A stretch of 64,000 nt of DNA from Shewanella piezotolerans WP3 (GCF_000014885.1 NC_011566.1:1054001-1118000); one strand, 5' to 3'. Numbered from the stretch's first letter, positions 9,387 to 18,414 are shown. The notes: generated by a model from the letters alone, not told the origin. Made by a program: numbers and translations.

Positions 9387-10817
9387 TTAGCGCAGGAAAA
9401 ATTTTGTCAGTAATTGTTGCAAAGCGCCGCCGTAAGGAGGGTGGACTAGTTTACCAGTATTGAAGAATTTGCCACGCTTGAGAATCGTTTTAGCATGGCT
9501 AAAAGTTAAGAAGCCTTCTTTGCCGTGGTAGTGTCCCATTCCTGATGGGCCGATACCACCAAATGGTGCGTCATCTGCGGCAACATGAAACACGGTTTCA
9601 TTAATACAAACACCGCCAGAGTGAGTGTGATTCATGACTTTCTGTTGAGTCGCTTTATCAAAGCTCATTAAATAGAGTGCTAATGGACGCGGGCGTTGAT
9701 TGACGTAGTCGATCGCATCATCTAACTCTTCATAGGGTATAACGGGTAATAATGGGCCAAATATCTCATCTTGCAGTAATAGCATGTCGTCGGTGGCGCC
9801 AGTAATAACTTGGGTGGGGACTTTACGTTTTTCAGTATTAATCGCTTCGTCATTGGCACTTTCTACGGTTGCACCTTTTGCTTTAGCATCGTCGAGAACT
9901 TGCATCATGCGGTCAAATTGACGTTGGTTGATGATACTGCCGTAGTCTTTGTTGTCACTGACTTGGCCATACATTTTGGTAAATTTTCTTTTATAGGCTT
10001 GTACAAAATCATTAAGCTTTTCTTTGGGCACTAACACGTAATCGGGTGCGACACATATTTGACCTGAGTTAAGACATTTACCGTAGATCATGCGCTCAAC
10101 AGCAATATCCATATCAATATCATCGGCTACGATAACTGGTGATTTACCACCAAGCTCTAAGGTTACTGGGGTAAGGTTTTGCGCCGCACTACGCATAACG
10201 TGACGACCAACGGTAGTGGAGCCGGTAAATAGCATATGATCAAACGGTAGCGATGAGAATTCTGCAGCAACATCTGCTTCGCCTTCGACGCAGGCAACAT
10301 GGTTTTGATCATAGATGCTTGCAAGCATGGCTATCAGAACTTTGTTGGTCTCTGGGGTAAACTCAGATAGTTTTATCATCGCTCGGTTACCGGCAGCTAA
10401 CGCCGTAATCAGAGGGCCTACCGATAACATAATCGGGAAATTCCATGGCACGATAATACCAACGACACCAAGCGGTTGGTATTGCACTTTAATGCTAGCT
10501 GGAGCGAGCAACAGGCCAGCATGACGGCGACTTGGCTTCATCCATTTTTTCAAATGTTTGAGACTGTAATTGATGTTGTTGATACACGGCATGATGTCAG
10601 AGATATTACTGTCATCAATTGAGCGGTTACCATAGTCTCGGTTTAACGCCTGAACCAGTTGCTCTTGATAGGCTAGTATCGACTTTTTAAGGCTCTTTAG
10701 GTGCTCAATTCTCGCTTCATAGGATGGAGCAGGTTGAGCGAGATATTGAGTACGCTGCGCGACTAGAATATCTGATAAAGGCTGTGTTGCTTGTTGAATT
10801 GGCATGTTCATTTTCAT
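9387..10817 (-). CDS. Coniferyl-aldehyde-dehydrogenase-type NAD(P)-dependent aldehyde dehydrogenase
   Basis: This 476-residue class-3-like aldehyde dehydrogenase oxidises aldehydes to acids. Visible motifs are the nucleotide-binding PWNFPIMLSVGPL, the glutamate motif VTLELGGKSPVIV and the catalytic cysteine in NSGQICVAPDYVLVP. The C-terminal FGGIGPSGMGHYHGKEGF is typical of the coniferyl/fatty aldehyde branch. The most N-terminal ATG is at 10817, but GGAG is best spaced for the ATG at 10811, so the true start may be two codons later. It is first in an operon with a TetR regulator and is preceded by a palindromic operator. The physiological substrate is not determinable here. Confidence 0.9.
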   Translation of the reverse strand: MKMNMPIQQATQPLSDILVAQRTQYLAQPAPSYEARIEHLKSLKKSILAYQEQLVQALNRDYGNRSIDDSNISDIMPCINNINYSLKHLKKWMKPSRRHAGLLLAPASIKVQYQPLGVVGIIVPWNFPIMLSVGPLITALAAGNRAMIKLSEFTPETNKVLIAMLASIYDQNHVACVEGEADVAAEFSSLPFDHMLFTGSTTVGRHVMRSAAQNLTPVTLELGGKSPVIVADDIDMDIAVERMIYGKCLNSGQICVAPDYVLVPKEKLNDFVQAYKRKFTKMYGQVSDNKDYGSIINQRQFDRMMQVLDDAKAKGATVESANDEAINTEKRKVPTQVITGATDDMLLLQDEIFGPLLPVIPYEELDDAIDYVNQRPRPLALYLMSFDKATQQKVMNHTHSGGVCINETVFHVAADDAPFGGIGPSGMGHYHGKEGFLTFSHAKTILKRGKFFNTGKLVHPPYGGALQQLLTKFFLR

Positions 10818-10842
10818 CGCTCCAGAAAGTGCTCTTTAAATA

Positions 10843-10860
10843 ACCGACTGATTAGTCGGT
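10843..10860. promoter_or_regulatory. Palindromic TetR-type operator
   Basis: ACCGACT-GATT-AGTCGGT is a perfect inverted repeat with 7-bp arms, 25 bp upstream of the aldehyde dehydrogenase start. It is the right kind of site for the TetR regulator encoded in the same operon. Confidence 0.75.
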
Positions 10861-10981
10861 CTAATATAATTCACTTTTTTGCAAAGGTCAAATATCAGTT
10901 TGTTTTGTGAGCAAGATCAACTTCACTTGGCTAAACTTCACTAAAATGAAATGTGTAGTTACACCACTAAAGGAGGCTAAG

Positions 10982-11362
10982 ATGAGTGATAAAAGACATG
11001 GAATATCAATTGGTATTGAGCGGTTTGGTGACAAGTTCCATTTGAGTTTTACTGCAAAAGGTAAGCTTACACACCAAGATTATCAATATATGGTACCTAT
11101 GATTGAGTCTGCTTTAGCCGAGGTTCAGCATCCCGAAATCAATGTGGTTGCAGATGTTACAGAGCTTGATGGTTGGGAGGTTAGAGCGGCGTGGGATGAC
11201 CTTAAACTTGGCTTAGCTCATAAACGTGAGTTTAAAAAAATAGCCGTTGTTGGTAGTGGGGACTTTCAAGAGTGGATGACAAAGATTGGAAGCTGGTTTA
11301 TGCCTTATGATGCCAAGTTTTTTGAAGATAAAGAGCAAGCATATAAGTGGTTAAAGGATTAA
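10982..11362 (+). CDS. SpoIIAA-like STAS-domain protein, 126 aa
   Basis: The start at ATG 10982 is fixed by AAAGGAGG six bases upstream; the frame is open further upstream but lacks signals. The product matches the SpoIIAA-like (DUF3478) family: a single STAS-like fold beginning MSDKRHGISIGIERFG, with WEVRAAWDDLKLGLAHKREF in the middle and KEQAYKWLKD at the end. Members are soluble and often sit near stress genes. The biochemical role is unknown. Two UspA genes follow on the same strand, consistent with a stress context. Confidence 0.85.
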   Translation: MSDKRHGISIGIERFGDKFHLSFTAKGKLTHQDYQYMVPMIESALAEVQHPEINVVADVTELDGWEVRAAWDDLKLGLAHKREFKKIAVVGSGDFQEWMTKIGSWFMPYDAKFFEDKEQAYKWLKD

Positions 11363-11543
11363 CGTTGAACTAGTTAATCATTTTTACTCAAACTATTAAG
11401 TTAGTTTGTGGCCCATAGGCTGCGATGTATAAAGCCTTTAAGCTAACAATTTAGCCTTGGTCTTGCTTCGAGCGAGAACGAATGACTAAAGCGGATAGCG
11501 GCCACAGCATAGTCTAATTAAACAATGTTTGGAGGAATTCGAT

Positions 11544-11975
11544 ATGCGTACTCGACAAATATTATGCCCGACCGATTTTTCTGAAACCGCCTCACATGCG
11601 CTCAAGTATGCAATAGAGATGGCTAACCTTTACCATGTAGGATTACGATTGGTGCATGTTATTGATCAGCCTGTAGGACTCGAGAACTACCAAATACTCA
11701 CTGTGACGCCGGAAGAACTTGCCAAAAGCATGGAAGATAATGCTGCAGAGCAGATGCATGCCTTGTTAGCTGAGCTTAATAGTGAGTTGTCGGTAGAGAG
11801 CGTTATCCGCCATGGCGTTGCTTCGGAGCAGATCCTTAAAGAAGCGGAGTCTTCAGAGGCGGGGATGATAGTTATCGCTAGCCACGGCCGTACGGGCTTG
11901 TCTCACTTTTTGGCCACTAATGTTGCAGAAGCGGTGGCTAATAGGGCTAAGTGCCCTGTGTTAGTGGTGAAGTAG
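11544..11975 (+). CDS. Universal stress protein, UspA family (first of a tandem pair)
   Basis: ATG 11544 follows TTTGGAGGAATTC at normal spacing. The 143-residue product has the UspA fold: N-terminal MRTRQILCPTDFSETASHAL and a C-terminal nucleotide-binding signature GMIVIASHGRTGLSHFL, ending AKCPVLVVK. The G-x2-G-x9-G(S/T) pattern is largely kept, so ATP binding is plausible. A closely related paralogue begins at 12302. The two share the first residues nearly exactly, pointing to a local duplication now separated by a MITE. Confidence 0.92.
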   Translation: MRTRQILCPTDFSETASHALKYAIEMANLYHVGLRLVHVIDQPVGLENYQILTVTPEELAKSMEDNAAEQMHALLAELNSELSVESVIRHGVASEQILKEAESSEAGMIVIASHGRTGLSHFLATNVAEAVANRAKCPVLVVK

Positions 11976-11997
11976 CAATAGCAAAGTTTGATTACTA

Positions 11998-12270
11998 GGG
12001 GCTGTTGATCTTTCGAGCTTAGTTTTTGTTCGGTTCTTTACCGTAAGGAATAATGCTTCTAGTACAAGGCTTGAGCGATAAAGCTTAGCTGGCTAAAAAG
12101 CTCATAACACCGTAATAGAAGCATTGAATCGAACCCAAAGAGCCGCGTTTCTTGGTTATTTTTACTGTGTTGTAGACTATTTGTGGAGAATAACTAAACG
12201 GCATAGCCTCCGCCTTGTCAAAATAGCCAATAAACTACGGCAAAAACAACCGTGAAAGATCAACAGCCCC
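11998..12270. repeat. MITE family 1, copy 2 (273 bp, TA-flanked)
   Basis: It has the same termini as copy 1 (GGGGCTGTTGATCTTTC and inverse) and the same orientation, bordered by TA at 11996-11997 and 12271-12272. It starts 22 bp after the stop of the first UspA gene and ends 31 bp before the start of the second, filling the intergenic space. Confidence 0.9.
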
Positions 12271-12301
12271 TAACGTTATCAGTTAAATAAAAGGAGTCGC
12301 T

Positions 12302-12745
12302 ATGCGTACTCGTCAGATCCTTTGTCCAACAGATTTCTCTATAACGGCGTCACATGCGCTCAGTTATGCGGTAGAGATGGCAAATTTATATGGTGTCAGT
12401 TTAAGATTGTTGCATGTGATGAGTGAGCCATTTAATGAGCATCATTATGGCTTAGCGGTTGAAGCTGTGGCAGAACTTGAGCAACAAATAACTTCGTTTG
12501 CGACTGAAAGTTTACAAAAAATTCAGCTCGATATACAGGCGGAGCTCAATCACGGTCTCACTGTGCAAACCGTTATTCGTAGTGGCGATGTGTTAACTGA
12601 GATTTTAGCTGAATCAGAGCAGGGGGAAATAGGCATGATAGTGGTTGCTAGCCATGGTCGACAAGGCATTGCCCACCTTCTTAACCCCAATATTGCCGAG
12701 GCATTAGCTAATAAAGCTAAAACCCCGGTGTTAGTGGTTAAATAA
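12302..12745 (+). CDS. Universal stress protein, UspA family (second of a tandem pair)
   Basis: ATG 12302 is preceded by AAAGGAGTCGCT. The 147-residue UspA-fold protein starts MRTRQILCPTDFSITASHAL, nearly identical to the neighbour upstream, and ends AKTPVLVVK. The nucleotide-binding segment reads GMIVVASHGRQGIAHLL. The central region differs clearly from the first copy, so the duplication is not recent. Any read-through transcription from the first copy has to cross the MITE between them. Confidence 0.92.
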   Translation: MRTRQILCPTDFSITASHALSYAVEMANLYGVSLRLLHVMSEPFNEHHYGLAVEAVAELEQQITSFATESLQKIQLDIQAELNHGLTVQTVIRSGDVLTEILAESEQGEIGMIVVASHGRQGIAHLLNPNIAEALANKAKTPVLVVK

Positions 12746-12793
12746 GCTTGCTTGATTATTAGCAAGTCAGTGGTAGCGCTAATTATACTCGCG

Positions 12794-13372
12794 TTAGAAG
12801 CTAGAGCCTGGTTGCTGCAAAAATGCCAATTCTGCAGCAGTGGATGTGCGACCTAAAATCGCATTTCGATGTGGATAGCGGCCAAACTGTTCGATGATCG
12901 CTTTGTGCCTGCGCTCAAACTCAAGGTTACCTTGGGCTGCCTCTCGGCTAAATAACCGCACTGCGACTTCGTGGACGGCAAGCGATTCGCTGTGCATATA
13001 GGGCATGAATAAAAATGGTACTTGCTTAGCTTTAAGTTCGCTATCACTGTTAAGTGCAACGGCTTCTTGTGCCAGCACTAAAGCAACTGAATCTGCCGCA
13101 AAAGATTGCGGCGTATCGCGATAGATATTACGTGAGAATTGATCTAGCACGATAACCTCCGCTAAGCGTCCTTCTGGCGTTGCACGCCAATGGTAAAGCT
13201 CTCCTGCAACGGCTTGCTTTAGCACTGCTTCAAAACGTTTTTTTATCAGCGCATCAAACTCAGTATCTTTTATCCACCACTGTTTTGGTTCTATCTCGTC
13301 AAACCAAAAATGTAAAATAGTATCGGGCGTTATAGGGTTACTTTCTGCTTTTTGATCCATAGTTAAATCCAA
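12794..13372 (-). CDS. DUF924 family protein
   Basis: This 192-residue protein is recognised as DUF924 by ILHFWFDEIEPKQWW near the start, VIVLDQFSRNIYRDTP in the middle, and FERRHKAIIEQFGRYPHRNA near the end. The family is alpha-helical (TPR-like) and of unknown biochemical role. Its first codons overlap the stop of the PH-domain gene upstream by 10 bp, so it is the third gene of a three-gene minus-strand operon. The fifth codon is also ATG and may be the true start. Confidence 0.9.
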   Translation of the reverse strand: MDLTMDQKAESNPITPDTILHFWFDEIEPKQWWIKDTEFDALIKKRFEAVLKQAVAGELYHWRATPEGRLAEVIVLDQFSRNIYRDTPQSFAADSVALVLAQEAVALNSDSELKAKQVPFLFMPYMHSESLAVHEVAVRLFSREAAQGNLEFERRHKAIIEQFGRYPHRNAILGRTSTAAELAFLQQPGSSF

Positions 13373-14868
13373 TTTCGGTGGTCATTATGAACAAGCGATA
13401 GTGATCGCTCAGCGATATAACGGGCATCGATTACTGATATATAGGGTAGCTTAATACTGCCACTTGCAAGCCCAATTTCAAGATTAGCTAACTGACTGCG
13501 TTTTTGATTCGGGGTTTGGCTCATTGCGACATGCTGTACTTTACTCAAGGCGACAAGCTGCCAAGAGTGGCCGAATAAGCCTGAGTGAAACCACAGATTA
13601 TCCCCTTCAATCACATATCCATATTGGCGATATCTTAGGTAGATCCCAACACTAAATAGGCTAGCTGCAATCCAAAGGAGCTCGGTAAATATGTCTAAAC
13701 CATGAAAGTAAGTATTGATTGCAGGAACCAGCAGCGGCAATAGGCCACGCCGCCAGAACCAACCTATGTGGATATGTTGGTAGGTTTTAGGCAGCGTGGT
13801 GGAGGTTGCCTCAATGCCTTTTAGCTTTGGTAGCAGCTCGGCAATACCACTGCGAGACATCGTCGGCACCAGCATGTTACTGCTGCCGCGCTGCTCAACT
13901 TCATGACCTTTTACTTGCTGGAAATACGCAGTCCAGCGTTTAAAGAGCCGGCCCACAAGTGGTTGATAGAATTTAACGACTTGAATGCGCTTTATTGCTA
14001 AAGCATCGTTTTGTTTGGCGATAATCCCGCCCGTGCGATGTAAGGTATTTCCGCTACGACTCAAGCGATAGGGAAAGTATTTCAGCACGGCAGATGTCAT
14101 GGAGAGAATCGAAAAAAGTAGATAGAATAAAGTTAAAGCCAACAGTGCAAAGGTTGCCTGCAAAATAAAGCTGATAGCGATATTGGCATCGTACCAAGCC
14201 CAGAAAGCTTGCACAGATTGCAGGTTTTCCATTGACTCCCAATCGAGTTGACCAAATAGTGGCCCCAAGACAACGGCTAACCAAATAGCATTGTTCTGAT
14301 ACAACCCGAATAAAACCAACTCCTTAAAACTTTTACGTGCGACTGTATTGTGTCGAGTCTCAGCCGTGTTCGCGCCAACGTCAGTGCTATTGGTCGAGCT
14401 TTGTTGCTCTTGCTCGGTCATCAAACGCTTTTTCAGCGCTAAAGCTTCTTTGTAATCAAGGGCTGAAAGTTCCGCTTCATTGCCTTTAGACCCCGCGGTT
14501 TCTACCACAATGCTGTAGAGCCCCATAGGCCTAAAATAAAGAGGTTGCTGCAAGCGAACGTTTTGAATTTTATTGAAAGGGATTTCGTCGACTTTCTTGA
14601 AAATGATACCGTGCTTAATATTAAGCTTGTTAGCATCAATCTTGAATCGAAATTTGAACCATTGCAGCACGCTGTAACTAAGGATTAAGAGCAGGCTTAA
14701 TAGCACTGCAATAATAACCCAAGGGCTACTAAAACCCTGCTTCCAGCCAGTGTAAACGACAGGGATTAGCGCATAACCGTTGCTCAATAGTTGTTTAAAA
14801 GCGAACAAGGTAAAGCTAATAATTGACCAAGCTGATAGCGATGACCATTCTGCAAATCTATTGCTCAT
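13363..14868 (-). CDS. PH-domain membrane protein (YdbT-like)
   Basis: This 501-residue integral membrane protein belongs to the bacterial PH (bPH2) family. It has paired membrane helices near the N-terminus (about residues 13-33 and 47-69), then a PH domain with FRFKIDANKLNIKHGIIF and IPFNKIQNVRLQQPLYF. Further helices and second and third PH-like segments follow (SRSGNTLHRTGGIIAKQN; YVIEGDNLWFHSGLFG). It overlaps the upstream PH gene by 11 bp and the downstream DUF924 gene by 10 bp, so all three are translationally coupled. YdbS/YdbT pairs are widespread, but their molecular function is not established. Confidence 0.85.
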   Translation of the reverse strand: MSNRFAEWSSLSAWSIISFTLFAFKQLLSNGYALIPVVYTGWKQGFSSPWVIIAVLLSLLLILSYSVLQWFKFRFKIDANKLNIKHGIIFKKVDEIPFNKIQNVRLQQPLYFRPMGLYSIVVETAGSKGNEAELSALDYKEALALKKRLMTEQEQQSSTNSTDVGANTAETRHNTVARKSFKELVLFGLYQNNAIWLAVVLGPLFGQLDWESMENLQSVQAFWAWYDANIAISFILQATFALLALTLFYLLFSILSMTSAVLKYFPYRLSRSGNTLHRTGGIIAKQNDALAIKRIQVVKFYQPLVGRLFKRWTAYFQQVKGHEVEQRGSSNMLVPTMSRSGIAELLPKLKGIEATSTTLPKTYQHIHIGWFWRRGLLPLLVPAINTYFHGLDIFTELLWIAASLFSVGIYLRYRQYGYVIEGDNLWFHSGLFGHSWQLVALSKVQHVAMSQTPNQKRSQLANLEIGLASGSIKLPYISVIDARYIAERSLSLVHNDHRNWI

Positions 14869-15700
14869 GGCGCGCCTCAGACTCTTTTATTGCTGACGGC
14901 TTAGTTGCGAGCTCGTCAGTGTCATCTGAAACTTCAGTTTGGGTATCGTTTTGCTCTATATCAGCCTGCTCAGATATGAGTCCATCAAGGCTATTAAGCA
15001 CATCAGGTTGGTCATCGCTTAGCTCTGTATCTGTTTGCTGCGGATCGGTTAAGTGAGCTTTGGCTGCTTGGGCGAGTAGGTGTTGACGTAAATGCTCCGC
15101 GGTTTGTTGCTCTATACCTGGAAGTTCTATTTCTGCGCTGCCGCTACCAGCACTAAAACACTTTAAGGTAAATAGATTAAAGTGCCTTTCTAGTGGCCCC
15201 TGAGACAGGCTAACATGCTGCAATCTAGAGTAGGGCAGTGAAGTGCGCTTATGCCACCAGAGGCCCTTTTCCATCAAAAATTCGTGTTCACATACACCAT
15301 AGCCAAGCTTTTGTGCTTGTCTATGACTAAGATAACCAATGGCAAACATTAGCAGCAGCACTGCGGTGATGATGAGGATGACATAGGTAACGCTCAGTGC
15401 ACCTGGTAAAATGGTGGCAAGTGAGGCGACAATAAAGCCAATTAATGCAATGAATAAACTCTCATAGAGTACTTGGGTATAGTAGCGCTCATCAATTCTT
15501 TGTAGCTCAACCTCTTCAAACCCCTGCCATTGAGCTTGAGGGACTAAGCTGTGAGCTGAGTGTGTGTTCTCCGTGCTTTCTGTATTCCCTGTTTCAGTTG
15601 CTAAACCATCTACTGCGCTATTTTGCTGCTCGGCTTTACTTGGGGAGTTAGTTGAAGTCGTGACATTTTCCAATTGTGAATCATCCATTTCATTGCTCAT
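14858..15700 (-). CDS. PH-domain membrane protein (YdbS-like) with acidic N-terminal extension
   Basis: The C-terminal two thirds form a compact PH-domain membrane protein. Two adjacent helices (about 86-125 from the chosen start) are followed by EHEFLMEKGLWWHKRTSLPY and SRLQHVSLSQGPLERHFNLF, the usual YdbS signature. The frame is open to 15952, but codons upstream of about 15700 run into a repeat (15803-16016), so the extension is likely not native. I place the start at ATG 15700 with modest confidence; no clear ribosome-binding site is visible. The first 60 residues and the last 55 are low-complexity, rich in Ser, Thr, Asp, Glu and Gln. The gene overlaps the next PH gene by 11 bp. Confidence 0.7.
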   Translation of the reverse strand: MSNEMDDSQLENVTTSTNSPSKAEQQNSAVDGLATETGNTESTENTHSAHSLVPQAQWQGFEEVELQRIDERYYTQVLYESLFIALIGFIVASLATILPGALSVTYVILIITAVLLLMFAIGYLSHRQAQKLGYGVCEHEFLMEKGLWWHKRTSLPYSRLQHVSLSQGPLERHFNLFTLKCFSAGSGSAEIELPGIEQQTAEHLRQHLLAQAAKAHLTDPQQTDTELSDDQPDVLNSLDGLISEQADIEQNDTQTEVSDDTDELATKPSAIKESEARHEQ

Positions 15701-15802
15701 GTAACACGTATTATCTTTATCAACTATATCAGTATCTAACAAACCTTCGCCAGTAGGAGACATATTTGGCAACATTTTGATTAATATTGATTCATTGCTA
15801 AC

Positions 15803-16016
15803 CACATGACCTAGCGTGTTCCTGGCATGCTTAAGGCATTCCCTCCATCCCTGGAGGTCAGATATGGGAGGTACGAGAGTAAGGATGCTCGAATCTATAC
15901 CCATGCTGGAGTGATTATCGAGAGTTACGCAGGAGCAGTTACCGAGGAGCATTTAATGACCTTACCTCAAAGCCGCTAAACTTTCTCTGAGCGATCAAAT
16001 CTTTAGCCTGATTGGT
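15803..16016. repeat. Degenerate MITE family 3 copy with nested hairpin repeat
   Basis: The right end (inverse complement TACCAATCAGG) and about 70 bp inside it match the left end of the complete family-3 element at 27735-28045. No left terminus is visible. The inner part (about 15803-15862) matches the block at 49027-49085, including the small palindrome CCTCCATCCCTGGAGG. Confidence 0.6.
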
Positions 16017-16093
16017 ATAATCTAGTCGCTATCACTTGTTATTTACTGCAAATAACGTAATTTACGGGCTATTACTTCCTAAAAATTAAATTA

Positions 16094-16390
16094 ATGAGTC
16101 TTAATCAACCTGTTTCTAAACAGCAAAAAGCATTTTATAGAAAGCTGTTTATCGCACATCAAATCGAAACTGAAAGCCATAATCTACTGTCTTTGCATAA
16201 ACTCACAGGTATGCCCCGCAGAACCTTACAAGATTCAATTGCCGCGTTTAGTGACTTAGGAATTGATTGTGAGTTCGTTCAAGATGAGGGACGTAATAAT
16301 TCAGGCAGCTATAAAATTGCTGACTGGGGGCCAATTAATGCTACTTGGGTTAGCCAAAATTTAGCGCAAATAGAACAGCTGCTGAATTAA
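16094..16390 (+). CDS. Small helix-turn-helix protein, 98 aa
   Basis: This short basic protein has a winged-helix-like segment: HNLLSLHKLTGMPRRTLQ forms a plausible recognition helix-turn-helix, followed by DSIAAFSDLGIDCEFVQ. The C-terminal half (SYKIADWGPINATWV) is typical of a conserved small family in Shewanella and Vibrio annotated only as winged helix-turn-helix. DNA binding is therefore inferred. It stands alone between the PH-domain operon and the MBL-fold gene, 78 bp after the edge of a MITE remnant. Confidence 0.7.
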   Translation: MSLNQPVSKQQKAFYRKLFIAHQIETESHNLLSLHKLTGMPRRTLQDSIAAFSDLGIDCEFVQDEGRNNSGSYKIADWGPINATWVSQNLAQIEQLLN

Positions 16391-16427
16391 GCAAATCTTA
16401 TATTAAAGCAGGTCAATAGGATTGATG

Positions 16428-16447
16428 CAGGGCATTGTCATGCCCTG
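16428..16447 (+). terminator. Hairpin after the small HTH gene
   Basis: CAGGGCAT and ATGCCCTG form a perfect 8-bp stem with a 4-base loop, 38 bp after the stop, followed by a T-rich but broken tract. Confidence 0.5.
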
Positions 16448-16552
16448 TGTGTTTACTTAAAGTCTAAAATGCCTTTTAACGGATAAAAGCATACCTTTAC
16501 TTTTATATTTAGCCTAAGGGTATGATAAATAGTGGTATTGTCTGTATTGTTT

Positions 16553-17344
16553 TTATACAGATAAGGTTTCTCCGTCTTCAGGAATAAACACCTTATCTGC
16601 TAGTTTATTTTCCTCCAATACACGTTTGAAAGTCTTACGATCAGTAGGGCAGTGATTTAACGCTTCCATATGGTTGGCTATCACCTTGTTAGGTGAAAGT
16701 GCGACAAACTCCAATATCTCACTGGTTGACATCAATAATGGCTGGCCTACATCCATCTGTGCCTCCCCGGCAGCAACAACGGTAATATCGGGTTGTAGCT
16801 CTGTTAGCGCTCGTCTGACATCAGCGGTTAGCACAGTATCACCGCTAATATAAATACTGGGTTCATTGGGGAGTTCAAGGAAGAAACCGCTGCCATTTGC
16901 CATCAATTTGTGGATCCAACCATGACCATGCTGTGCTGGCACCGCGGTGATCCTACCGCCTAAAAAATCGATGGTCTGCCAGTCATCTACACCGTTAGTG
17001 ACCGTAATACCATATTTTTCTAAGTAGGCTTTATCCTTTGCGGGTGTGGTGACCGGAATATTGCGACTTACCAAGAATTGCTCTCCGGCAAGATCTAGAT
17101 GATCTGAATGTTGAAGTGGCTTAAACCCGAAGGTCTGGCTATGGGTTAAAATAGTATGAGTGACTTTTTCTAACATTTTATCTGTATTGGCAGGGAGTTC
17201 AACCGTTGGGTTTTTCTTTGGCTTAAAACGCAATACAGAGAATGGCGGAATCGTCCCTTTCGCACCTAACATAGGGTCTATTAGGATAAAGTGCTTGCCA
17301 GACTCAATAACAAATGTGGCGCTGCGTAGGTGGTGAATTTTCAT
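16553..17344 (-). CDS. MBL-fold metallo-hydrolase (UlaG-like)
   Basis: This 263-residue metallo-beta-lactamase-fold protein starts MKIHHLRSATFVIESG. Metal-binding motifs are partly visible: THSQ followed by HSDHLD in the first motif region, then PAQHGHGW, SGDTVLTADVRRAL and NHMEALNHCPTDRKTF. The first histidine motif is split compared with the canonical HxHxDH, which may mark a subfamily. It is probably a cytoplasmic hydrolase; the substrate is unknown. It is transcribed divergently from the GlxA-type regulator at 17455, which is a likely controller. Confidence 0.85.
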   Translation of the reverse strand: MKIHHLRSATFVIESGKHFILIDPMLGAKGTIPPFSVLRFKPKKNPTVELPANTDKMLEKVTHTILTHSQTFGFKPLQHSDHLDLAGEQFLVSRNIPVTTPAKDKAYLEKYGITVTNGVDDWQTIDFLGGRITAVPAQHGHGWIHKLMANGSGFFLELPNEPSIYISGDTVLTADVRRALTELQPDITVVAAGEAQMDVGQPLLMSTSEILEFVALSPNKVIANHMEALNHCPTDRKTFKRVLEENKLADKVFIPEDGETLSV

Positions 17345-17454
17345 AATATAACCTGTTTAAAAAAGTGGTGACCAGATAGGCGTCATTATAGGAAAGTGGA
17401 TATGTGTGTAATACTGTCCTAAAGGTCACCTTTCGCTCAAATTGGGACAGTGGG

Positions 17455-18414
17455 ATGGATAAAAAGCGATTCAAGGTTATGGTATTGGCATTCGATGGGA
17501 TCAGTGCGTTCCATCTATCGGTGCCATGTTTGGTTTTTGAAGAGGTCTTTATAGGCGATTATCAACCCTTCGAACTCACCCTGTTTAGTATGACTGAAAA
17601 GGCGTTGAAGAATAGCCATGGTTTTTCATTGGCCGTTGAAGCACAGCTGGAGGCGTTAGTAGAGGCTGATATTGTGATAATACCCAGCTGGCCAAGTTCG
17701 ATGCCATCTGCTCCAGCATCGCTAATAGAGGCATTGCAGTTGGCGCACAGCAACGGGGCATTGTTAGTTGGCCTGTGTCTTGGCGCGTTTGTTATTGCTG
17801 AAACTGGCTTGTTAAATGGGCTTACTGCGACCACGCACTGGGCGTTTAGCGATAGGTTTAAAGCGCAATTTCCACAAGTGATATTTGATAGTGAACCGCT
17901 GTTTATTGAACATGAACAGTTGCTCACTTCGGCGGGTGTCGCGGCCGCATTAGATTGTTGTTTGCACCTTGTGAGACGTTTATTGGGCACTGAAGTGGCT
18001 GCCAACCTTGCAAGATCAATGGTGACGGCGCCGTTCCGCTCGGGTGGACAACAACAGTACATACCCATACCTATCCCTAAAATGCCAGAAAGCCAAACGA
18101 GTCTGACGTTAGTGATGGAGTCGATAAGCTCCCAGATAACGCAAGCACACAATATTGACGATGTGGCCCTGCGTTGTGCGATGAGTCGGCGCACTTTTAC
18201 CCGTCATTTTAGGGCTATTTATGGCTGTAGCTTTAATGAGTGGCTGCTAAATCAGCGACTGGAACTAAGCCAAACTTTACTTGAAACCACAAGCAATTCA
18301 GTCGCTCTAGTCGCTGAGTTGTCCGGTTTCGGTTCCGAAAGTGTTTATCGAAAGCATTTTAAACAAGCTTTTAAGGTTTCACCTTCACAGTGGCGTCACA
18401 CATTTTATGGTTAA
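17455..18414 (+). CDS. GlxA family transcriptional regulator (DJ-1/PfpI domain plus AraC HTH)
   Basis: The N-terminal DJ-1/PfpI-like domain (MDKKRFKVMVLAFDGISAF onwards) contains GLCLGAFVIAETGLLNG, where the cysteine occupies the nucleophile-elbow position. The C-terminal half is an AraC-type DNA-binding domain with VALRCAMSRRTFTRHF and a second helix-turn-helix in VALVAELSGFGSESVYRKHF. I chose ATG 17455 because GlxA-family proteins begin near this methionine; an in-frame ATG at 17404 adds 17 unlikely residues. It is divergent from the MBL-fold hydrolase across a short intergenic space, consistent with local regulation of that gene. Confidence 0.87.
   Translation: MDKKRFKVMVLAFDGISAFHLSVPCLVFEEVFIGDYQPFELTLFSMTEKALKNSHGFSLAVEAQLEALVEADIVIIPSWPSSMPSAPASLIEALQLAHSNGALLVGLCLGAFVIAETGLLNGLTATTHWAFSDRFKAQFPQVIFDSEPLFIEHEQLLTSAGVAAALDCCLHLVRRLLGTEVAANLARSMVTAPFRSGGQQQYIPIPIPKMPESQTSLTLVMESISSQITQAHNIDDVALRCAMSRRTFTRHFRAIYGCSFNEWLLNQRLELSQTLLETTSNSVALVAELSGFGSESVYRKHFKQAFKVSPSQWRHTFYG

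Noticed and set aside
17562..18194. 210-codon minus-strand frame over the GlxA-type gene
   Set aside because: It is a shadow of the real regulator, with no recognisable domain and no start signal.
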